Assembly (NCBI GenBank): GCA_021772935.1
Contig: JAJFLA010000032.1
Location: 144,425-208,424 of the forward strand
Source: Gammaproteobacteria bacterium
GTDB lineage: Bacteria > Pseudomonadota > Gammaproteobacteria > Xanthomonadales > SZUA-36
Direction: 5' to 3'
Length of the DNA: 64,000 bases
The position numbers were made by a program, and so were the translations under genes. This document shows, in pieces, positions 1-6,834 of the stretch (positions are counted from its first letter, which is position 1; every line of letters starts with the position of its first letter). The notes beneath the pieces are model-generated. The model saw nothing but the letters and a program-made list of their open reading frames with translations. It had not been told where the DNA came from and searched no databases.

Positions 1-945
1 AGTGACTTTAGGCAAGTTTTCTCCGGGGACATCCAGCGTTCGCGGTGTCCCTCGCCGACCGATGGCAAGCAGAACCGAATGAGTTCTGTAAGTATTCTTG
101 CTGGTTTGAACCTCAAACCCCTGCTCGATGACCGTCATGCTTTCCATCCGTTCATTGTAATTGATGCAAACACCGGTGTCTTTTTCAGCCTGCTGCCAAA
201 ACGTTAAGAGTTTTTCCTTGGTCGTATTTTTGAAAGGAAATTCCCCGACCATGGGCAAAATTGCAGGCTGTGTCATGACCATTTTTCCTCGAGGGTAGTG
301 CGCAACCGTGCCACCCAGTACTTCCTGCTCTATCGTCGCAAAACGCAAACCCTTCTCCATGGCTGCCAGTGAGGCCGTAAACCCGGCCGGCCCGGCACCC
401 ACAATCAACAGGTCCAACTCGTTGTTATGTTGTTTGCTCATGTCAGTACAAATGGATTCAACGGACTGTCTGCCCTGTTCAATGGCATTACGAATCAGCC
501 CCATGCCGCCCAGCTCTCCCGCGATAAAAATACCACCAACATTGGTTTCAAAATTTGGTTTCAGATGGGGGATGTCTACGCCACGTTTTTTAGTTCCAAA
601 CACCAGTTGAAGGGCGTCATGCGGACAGGCGATGAAACATGCTCCATGACCGATGCACTCGGTGGGGCTAATCAATTCAGCCTTGCTGTGTATCAGCCCC
701 AGCACCTTGTGACCAGGTTGTTCAGGACAAGCGGCTATACAGGCCCCGCAGCCGGTGCACTTCAAGGGGTCGATTAACGGATGGAGTGAAGGTGGTTCGG
801 TCAGGCCAGACTGAATGATTTTGGATTTTAGGAGGATATTCTCCCGCTGTTGCCGCGTCATCCTGTAGATATATAACAACAGGATCAGAGCCAGTGGAAA
901 CACATATATCGCAAGCGACAGAGGGTCCAGAGAACCGATATTCAA
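1..945 (-). CDS. Fe-S/FAD-dependent NAD(P)-binding oxidoreductase (3' end off window)
   Basis: An open frame of 315 codons runs leftward off the window, so the C-terminus is missing. No ATG lies near the 5' end in frame; I chose a TTG at 945 preceded by GGA, so the start is uncertain. Seen: one N-terminal membrane helix (about residues 8-27), then a CxxCxxCxxxCP cluster (CTGCGACIAACP), then a second motif CIGHGACFIACP in which the second Cys is His, then a GELGGMGLIRNAIEQG stretch and a Rossmann signature VGAGPAGFTAS. This matches the family of membrane-anchored flavoproteins that join a ferredoxin-like domain to a thioredoxin-reductase-like FAD domain. Inferred role: pass electrons from NAD(P)H or ferredoxin to the divergently encoded cytochromes. 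The reaction is not proven. Confidence 0.8.
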   Translation of the reverse strand, partial: MNIGSLDPLSLAIYVFPLALILLLYIYRMTRQQRENILLKSKIIQSGLTEPPSLHPLIDPLKCTGCGACIAACPEQPGHKVLGLIHSKAELISPTECIGHGACFIACPHDALQLVFGTKKRGVDIPHLKPNFETNVGGIFIAGELGGMGLIRNAIEQGRQSVESICTDMSKQHNNELDLLIVGAGPAGFTASLAAMEKGLRFATIEQEVLGGTVAHYPRGKMVMTQPAILPMVGEFPFKNTTKEKLLTFWQQAEKDTGVCINYNERMESMTVIEQGFEVQTSKNTYRTHSVLLAIGRRGTPRTLDVPGENLPKVT

Positions 946-1323
946 AGGTGAATTCCATGCGATGTAGCTGTCGTTGCTACGCCTATCATTACTTGCATAT
1001 TGATTACCCGGATAGTGTTTGATTCCACGTTGCGGTCAAGATGATATATGTTTTATGTGTCTTTAGACAATATATTCAAGCAACGTTCTCCGCTAAGGAA
1101 CTGGATGATTTTAAATAATTAATCCACTGTTTAGTGTGCTTTTTTCATTATTCACCAAAATTAAATATTTAATTTAATAATTCTTTAAGAAAACTCACGT
1201 ATCCTTTTTATCGAGTCACCATGGCGTCTGATTTTGCTTTGAGTAAATAGCAAGTTGTGGTTGTTTGGTCAAGGGGCAAAGAGGACTGGATCTTAATGAA
1301 TTACTTTATGGAAGAGTATCCGC
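946..1323. promoter_or_regulatory. Divergent promoter region of the redox island, with 18-bp AT palindrome
   Basis: This 378-base gap separates the leftward Fe-S flavoprotein from the rightward cytochrome operon and should hold both promoters. It is AT-rich in the middle. A perfect 18-bp palindrome, AAATTAAATATTTAATTT, lies at 1158-1175. I see no convincing FNR or ArcA consensus, no RNA gene and no protein-coding frame here. GGAAGAG lies just upstream of the ATG at 1324 and serves as ribosome binding site for the cytochrome b gene. Confidence 0.45.
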
Positions 1324-2250
1324 ATGGCCAGTATTGAGGAAACAGTTGTAATCAATAGTGTGAACGAGGGTTCAGCGTCGTTCCCATTGCAATTCAAAAG
1401 TATATTCCGAGTGATTCGGTCCCGTCTCACATGGCTGAGTTTTGTGGCAACGACGCTGGCTGTTTACGCTGGCTGGATTGGACGCTATGAGCGAAACATA
1501 ACAGCAGAAAATGGCATGGGTTATGCCCTGGGTATCGTGGGCGCCTCAATGATGGCCGCTTTACTCATTTATCCATTGCGTAAACGGATATCTTCCTTGC
1601 GCGTTTTGGGACCGACCCGGGTCTGGTTTAAACTTCACATGCTTCTGGGCATCATTGGTCCAGTCCTGATCTTGTACCACTCCAATTTTACCGTGAGTTC
1701 ACTCAATTCCCGTGTCGCACTTTTCTGTACTTTACTGGTGGCCGTTAGCGGCCTGATCGGTCGGTATCTTTACGCGCAAGTTCACCACGGATTGTATGGT
1801 GGCAAGAGCAGTTTGCGTTCCCTGGTTGGACAGATGCATGGTTCCATGACTGCGGTCACTGCATCAGGGCCGGTTATGGCAGAGTTTCTTGAACAAATCA
1901 CTGCCATTGATAATTCGGTGCTCGAACCGCCTAGAAATGTTTTCCACAGTGCCATTCGACCTTTTTTATTCGCTTTCAGGACGCGTTTGGTCTACTTGCA
2001 AATGAGCTTGAGGTTGCGACGCAATATGGCCTTTCAGGCACTGCCAGCAACCACGCTTGCCCAACGGGAAAGAGAAAATGTTCGGGCAACCCGGCTCAAT
2101 TTGCGTCGACATCTTAAGCAGGTCCGCAAAGTTGCCCACCTGGGCTTTTTTGAAAGGCTGTTTTCTCTCTGGCACATATTGCACCTGCCCTTCTTTCTCA
2201 TGTTGCTAATATCTGTAATAGTGCATATCGTCGCCGTACACATGTACTGA
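1324..2250 (+). CDS. Membrane diheme b-type cytochrome (308 aa)
   Basis: A predicted inner-membrane protein with helices near residues 36-53, 66-83, 101-118, 131-149 and 287-306. Two helices each carry two His residues 14 apart: H105/H119 and H287/H301. This is the usual spacing for bis-His coordination of two b hemes, one near each face of the membrane. H154/H155 lie in the loop after helix 4. The central segment (about 150-280) is basic and cytoplasmic-looking. It is the first gene of a tight operon, with only 16 bases to the next gene, and is divergent from the Fe-S flavoprotein. Inferred role: relay electrons between the cytoplasmic-side flavoprotein and periplasmic multiheme cytochromes. 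I cannot name a characterised orthologue. Confidence 0.75.
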   Translation: MASIEETVVINSVNEGSASFPLQFKSIFRVIRSRLTWLSFVATTLAVYAGWIGRYERNITAENGMGYALGIVGASMMAALLIYPLRKRISSLRVLGPTRVWFKLHMLLGIIGPVLILYHSNFTVSSLNSRVALFCTLLVAVSGLIGRYLYAQVHHGLYGGKSSLRSLVGQMHGSMTAVTASGPVMAEFLEQITAIDNSVLEPPRNVFHSAIRPFLFAFRTRLVYLQMSLRLRRNMAFQALPATTLAQRERENVRATRLNLRRHLKQVRKVAHLGFFERLFSLWHILHLPFFLMLLISVIVHIVAVHMY

Positions 2251-2266
2251 TCTTGAATCAACCCTG

Positions 2267-3844
2267 ATGATATCGTACAGAAAAGTGTCATTGATAGCAG
2301 GACTATCCCTGCTGGTTTTTAGTTCTCAGGTATTTGTATACGCAGCACCAATCGAAACACTGGTCATGCCTGGTCCAGTCAGCGCAGCCCATGCTGATAT
2401 TGAGGTCGAGTGCTCAGGATGCCATGCAGCATTTTCCAAGACATTGCAACGCGATTTGTGTCTTTCCTGCCATGATCACATTAGCGTAAAAGAAGACCTT
2501 GAAGCGGGGACGGGATTTCATGGCCGTTCTGAAACTGTCGGCAAAGCAGAATGTGCCACCTGCCATGCGGAACATGAAGGACGTACAGCTAACATCGTCG
2601 GTCTGGATATTGAAACGTTCGACCATGACATAACCGACTTTGTACTTGAAGGGTCCCACGCTGAGCGTGTTTGTGAGGATTGTCATGCAGCAGACAAATT
2701 GCCTCGAGAAGCGCCGTCCGCATGTTTTGACTGTCACGAGGCCAAAGACAGCCACAAGGGTAAGTTGGGCAAGGAATGTGGCAATTGTCATCGGGAAACC
2801 GACTGGCAAACAACCAAATTCGACCACACAAAAGATACGGAATATATCCTGACCGGAGCACATCAGGTGGTTGAATGTGTGTTATGCCACACCAATCAGA
2901 CCTACAAAGGAATTTCAACAGATTGCCATTCATGCCATCAAATCGATGACCGGCATCAGGGAAATTTCGGCAAGGACTGCAAACAATGCCATAAAACAGA
3001 AGACTGGAAAAAGAATACTTTTGATCACAAAAAGAGCAGCGATTTCGCTTTGCAAGACCGCCACACTGAAATTGAATGCAGCAGTTGCCATCTGGCAAAC
3101 CAGTTCAAGGAAGAACTGGCGCATGAATGTGTTTCTTGCCACTTGGCAGACGATATCCACCAAGGTGCCAATAAAGTCGACTGTGGTGCCTGCCATAACA
3201 GCCGCGAGTGGAAAAGCGTCAAATTCGATCACCAGAAAGACACAGACTTTCCGTTGAACGGTGCGCATTTCGAACTGGAGTGCCGTATGTGTCACTCTGG
3301 CGGCACTATAGATATGGAGCTAGACACAGCCTGCATCAATTGCCACCAGGTGAACGATGTTCATCAACAAAGCCTGGGTGAAAATTGCGTGCGCTGTCAC
3401 GGGGAATCCGGTTGGACATCGGACGTTCTTTTCGATCATGATCTCACCCGCTTTCCGCTCATCGGTATGCATTCAGTTGTATTGTGTGAGGCCTGTCACC
3501 TATCTCCGCGATTTGCAGATACCCCCGGACAATGCCTGGACTGTCACAGTCAGAGTGATACCCAACATGATACATTCGGAACAGACTGTGGTAGCTGTCA
3601 CAACCCAAACGACTGGCTCCTGTGGGAATTTGACCATCAAAGTACGGGCTTTGTGCTGGATGGGGCACATGCAGATCTAAACTGCCAAAACTGTCACAAA
3701 AAAGGCTGGGATTACCAGGCCAAAAAACAGTTCACCTGTGTTGATTGTCATCGCAACGATGATATTCACTCCGGGGAATTCGGACGGCACTGCTCACGTT
3801 GCCATAACAGTCACTCATTTGAATACTCTGGAACAATTCAATGA
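2267..3844 (+). CDS. 21-heme c-type cytochrome (cytochrome c3-like, 525 aa)
   Basis: The N-terminus (about residues 1-27) is a Sec signal peptide, so the protein is exported. I count 21 CxxCH heme-attachment motifs in 525 residues. They fall into about seven repeats of roughly 70 residues, each with three motifs and with conserved extra His in FDH, GAH and (D/R)HQG-type positions. That suggests bis-His low-spin hemes as in class III multiheme cytochromes. The repeats are well diverged from one another. The gene starts 16 bases after the b-type cytochrome and its stop overlaps the next start as ATGA, so translation is probably coupled. No strong Shine-Dalgarno is visible at its own start. Inferred role: periplasmic or outer-membrane electron carrier. 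Confidence 0.93.
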   Translation: MISYRKVSLIAGLSLLVFSSQVFVYAAPIETLVMPGPVSAAHADIEVECSGCHAAFSKTLQRDLCLSCHDHISVKEDLEAGTGFHGRSETVGKAECATCHAEHEGRTANIVGLDIETFDHDITDFVLEGSHAERVCEDCHAADKLPREAPSACFDCHEAKDSHKGKLGKECGNCHRETDWQTTKFDHTKDTEYILTGAHQVVECVLCHTNQTYKGISTDCHSCHQIDDRHQGNFGKDCKQCHKTEDWKKNTFDHKKSSDFALQDRHTEIECSSCHLANQFKEELAHECVSCHLADDIHQGANKVDCGACHNSREWKSVKFDHQKDTDFPLNGAHFELECRMCHSGGTIDMELDTACINCHQVNDVHQQSLGENCVRCHGESGWTSDVLFDHDLTRFPLIGMHSVVLCEACHLSPRFADTPGQCLDCHSQSDTQHDTFGTDCGSCHNPNDWLLWEFDHQSTGFVLDGAHADLNCQNCHKKGWDYQAKKQFTCVDCHRNDDIHSGEFGRHCSRCHNSHSFEYSGTIQ

Positions 3845-6834
3845 ACAGAATCCCTATGTTGGTTTTGAGTTTCATACTGCTCGGTTTGCCTATACAGGTA
3901 TTGGGCCAGTCGACATTCCAGTCAGATTTTGATCACTTTTCAACCAGCTTCACCTTGGAAGGTGCCCACCGGGCCGTGGAGTGTGCGTCTTGTCACGTCG
4001 GTGGTGTGTTTGAAGGCACCCCACGGGAGTGCTCCAATTGCCACAGCCGTGGAGGTCTGGTTTTTGCGACACCATTGCCACTGCAACACATACAGACCAC
4101 CAACCAGTGCCAGGATTGTCATCTGGAAACCTGGTGGACGCCGGTGGCGAATCTGGACCATAATCAGGTTCTTGGCAGTTGTAAGAATTGCCATGACGGC
4201 ATTATCGCCACAGGCAAGGGCCCCGGCCATATTTTTACCACCGATGTCTGTGAGGATTGTCATACCTCCGAGCTTTGGGAACCGGTGGCACGGGTCGACC
4301 ACTTCCAGGTGCAGGGCAGTTGCGGCAGTTGTCACGATGGTGTGATCAGCGTAAGCAAACCTCTCAATCATGTACCGACACTGGCAGAATGTGATGTCTG
4401 CCACACCACCATTGCCTGGGTTCCGGCCAACTTTGATCATCAGGAAGTCACCGAGACCTGTATCACCTGTCACGACGGCATCATTGCCACTGCCAAGGGC
4501 CTTGGTCATATATCCACTACCAATGTCTGCGAGGATTGTCATTCCACCAACCTGTGGGAACCGGCGATCCAGGTCGACCACTTCCAGGTACTGGGTAGCT
4601 GTGACAGTTGTCACGATGGTGTCATCAGCGAAGGTAAATCCGTCAATCATTTACCGACACTGGGGCAGTGTGATGTCTGTCACACCACCACTGCATGGAT
4701 CCCCGCTAGCTTCGATCATCAAGATACAATCGAGACCTGCACCACTTGTCACAATGGTGTCATCAGCGAGGGCAAATCCGTTAATCACCTGCCGACATTG
4801 GCAGAATGTGATGTCTGTCACAGCAACACCGCCTGGCTTCCTGCCACCTTCGATCACCAGGATACGACCGAGACCTGTATCACCTGTCACGAGGGTGTTA
4901 TCGCCACTGGCAAGGGTCTGGATCATATATCCACTACCAATGTTTGCGAGGATTGTCATTCCACCGAGCTATGGGAACCGGCGACCCAGGTCGACCATTT
5001 CCAGGTGCTGGGTAGCTGTAACAGCTGTCACGATGGTGTGATTGCCGAAGGTAAATCCTTGGATCATCTGCCAACGATCGCAGAATGTGGTGATTGCCAT
5101 TCCACCACCGCTTGGCTTCCGGCCAACTTCGATCACGAGAATCTCATCGAGACCTGCGTCACCTGCCACGACGGCACCATCGCCACTGGCAAGGGTTTGG
5201 AGCATGTATCCACCACCAATGTCTGCGAGGATTGTCATTCCACCAACCTGTGGGAACCGGTGACGTTGGTTGATCACTTGCAGGTTCTCGGAACCTGTGT
5301 TTCCTGCCATGATGGCATCACTGCGATTGGTAAGGGTCTGGAACACATCAGCACCACCAACGTGTGTGAGGACTGTCATACCACTGATATTTGGGAACCT
5401 GTGACACTGGTTGATCACTTACAGGTAATAGGTAGCTGTGACAGTTGTCACGATGGTGTCATCAGCGAAGGTAAATCCGTCAATCATTTACCGACACTGG
5501 GGCAGTGTGATGTCTGCCACAGCACCACCGCATGGATCCCCGCTAACTTTGATCACCAAGATACAATCGAGACCTGCACCACCTGTCACGATGGTATCAT
5601 CAGCGAGGGCAAAGCCGTCAATCACGTGCCGACATTGGCAGAATGTGATGTCTGTCATAGCAACACCGCCTGGCTTCCTGCCACCTTTGATCACCAGGAC
5701 GTGACCGAGACCTGTATTACCTGCCACGACGGTATCACTGCCACTGGCAAGGGTTTGGATCATATATCCACTACCAATGTCTGCGAGGACTGTCATTCCA
5801 CCGAGCTGTGGGAACCGGCGACCCAGGTCGACCACTTCCAGGTGCTGGGTAGCTGTAACAGTTGTCACGATGGTGTGATTGCCGAAGGCAAAGCCATCAA
5901 TCACCTGCCGACATTGGCAGAATGTGATGTCTGTCATAGCAGCACCGCCTGGCTTCCGGCTACCTTTGATCACCAGGATGTGACCGAGACCTGTATCACC
6001 TGTCACGACAGTATCATCGCCACTGGCAAGGGTCTGGATCATATATCCACTACCAATGTCTGCGAGGATTGTCATTCCACCGAGCTATGGGAACCGGCGA
6101 CCCAGATCGACCACTTCCAGGTGCTGGGCAGCTGTAACACTTGTCACGACGGTGTGATTGCCGAAGGCAAATCGCTGGATCATCTGCCAACGACCGCAGA
6201 GTGTGATGATTGTCACACTACCAATGCATGGTTACCGGCAAATTTTGACCACGCAGCAGTGACTCCGGGCACCTGTATAAGTTGCCATGATGGCATCATC
6301 GCGGAAGGAAAAGACCAGAATCATGTAGCAACATCTTCCGAGTGTGACTTGTGTCATTCCACCGTTGCCTGGACTCCGGCGAATTTCGATCATGATAGCG
6401 CTACAGGATCATGCTCGAGTTGCCATGATGGCATCATTGCGGAAGGAAAAGATTCCTCGCACTTCATCACCAACAGGGAATGTGACCACTGCCACGACAA
6501 TAATTTCTGGGAACCACTGATATTCAGTCATCTTTCTGCAACTTATCCGGGGGATCACTCGGAGCCACTTGGTTGTTCTGACTGTCATGAGCGTAATTCA
6601 GAGGTTGTGAGCTGGTCGTCACCACAGTTCCAGCCAGACTGTGCATCCTGTCATGCAAGCGACTATGAAACAGACGAACATACAAAGTTCAACAACCCGG
6701 AAACTTTCTACGGCGTCAGTGAGCTCCGAGATTGCACCGGAGCCTGTCATGAGTATACCGATTCCACCCTCTCGAACATTAGCAAGAGTCGACCGGGACC
6801 AGAACACAGGGTGAACGATCGTGACTTTGATTAG
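3841..6834 (+). CDS. Giant c-type cytochrome with about 40 heme sites (997 aa)
   Basis: A signal peptide (about residues 1-22, cleavage near VLG-Q) is followed by 39 CxxCH motifs and one final CxxxCH (CTGACH, near residue 960). The middle of the protein is built from 46-47-residue units with two hemes each. Units of two types alternate: one with CEDCHSTELWEP and VDHFQVLGSC, the other with CDVCH, AWLPA and FDHQD. Each heme motif is matched by one extra His (GLDH/VNH and VDH/FDH), consistent with bis-His ligation. The first about 70 residues resemble the repeat of the upstream 21-heme protein. The last about 120 residues are non-repetitive. Nothing looks like a catalytic site, so an electron-conducting or electron-storing role is the simplest reading. 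Final location (periplasm, outer membrane or cell surface) is not decided by the sequence. Confidence 0.95.
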   Translation: MNRIPMLVLSFILLGLPIQVLGQSTFQSDFDHFSTSFTLEGAHRAVECASCHVGGVFEGTPRECSNCHSRGGLVFATPLPLQHIQTTNQCQDCHLETWWTPVANLDHNQVLGSCKNCHDGIIATGKGPGHIFTTDVCEDCHTSELWEPVARVDHFQVQGSCGSCHDGVISVSKPLNHVPTLAECDVCHTTIAWVPANFDHQEVTETCITCHDGIIATAKGLGHISTTNVCEDCHSTNLWEPAIQVDHFQVLGSCDSCHDGVISEGKSVNHLPTLGQCDVCHTTTAWIPASFDHQDTIETCTTCHNGVISEGKSVNHLPTLAECDVCHSNTAWLPATFDHQDTTETCITCHEGVIATGKGLDHISTTNVCEDCHSTELWEPATQVDHFQVLGSCNSCHDGVIAEGKSLDHLPTIAECGDCHSTTAWLPANFDHENLIETCVTCHDGTIATGKGLEHVSTTNVCEDCHSTNLWEPVTLVDHLQVLGTCVSCHDGITAIGKGLEHISTTNVCEDCHTTDIWEPVTLVDHLQVIGSCDSCHDGVISEGKSVNHLPTLGQCDVCHSTTAWIPANFDHQDTIETCTTCHDGIISEGKAVNHVPTLAECDVCHSNTAWLPATFDHQDVTETCITCHDGITATGKGLDHISTTNVCEDCHSTELWEPATQVDHFQVLGSCNSCHDGVIAEGKAINHLPTLAECDVCHSSTAWLPATFDHQDVTETCITCHDSIIATGKGLDHISTTNVCEDCHSTELWEPATQIDHFQVLGSCNTCHDGVIAEGKSLDHLPTTAECDDCHTTNAWLPANFDHAAVTPGTCISCHDGIIAEGKDQNHVATSSECDLCHSTVAWTPANFDHDSATGSCSSCHDGIIAEGKDSSHFITNRECDHCHDNNFWEPLIFSHLSATYPGDHSEPLGCSDCHERNSEVVSWSSPQFQPDCASCHASDYETDEHTKFNNPETFYGVSELRDCTGACHEYTDSTLSNISKSRPGPEHRVNDRDFD
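4140..6500 (+). repeat. In-gene tandem array of about 140-bp diheme repeats
   Basis: Within the giant cytochrome gene the DNA repeats with a period of about 138-141 bp (46-47 codons). There is a higher-order period of about 279 bp (93 codons) because two unit types alternate. A segment of about 440 bp at about 4590-5035 recurs nearly identically at about 5427-5872, shifted by exactly 837 bp (279 codons). Such high identity points to recent duplication, and the unit number may vary by recombination. Bounds are approximate. Confidence 0.88.

Noticed and set aside
3940..6075. Long antisense and alternate-frame open frames within the giant cytochrome gene (for example minus strand 3940-4650 and 5488-6075, plus strand 4370-5041)
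   Set aside because: They repeat with the same period as the cytochrome units and arise from biased repeat composition. The cytochrome frame has the heme motifs, signal peptide and coupling to neighbours.
4140..6500. CRISPR-like array
   Set aside because: Repeats are in frame, about 140 bp long and without unique spacers. They encode heme motifs.
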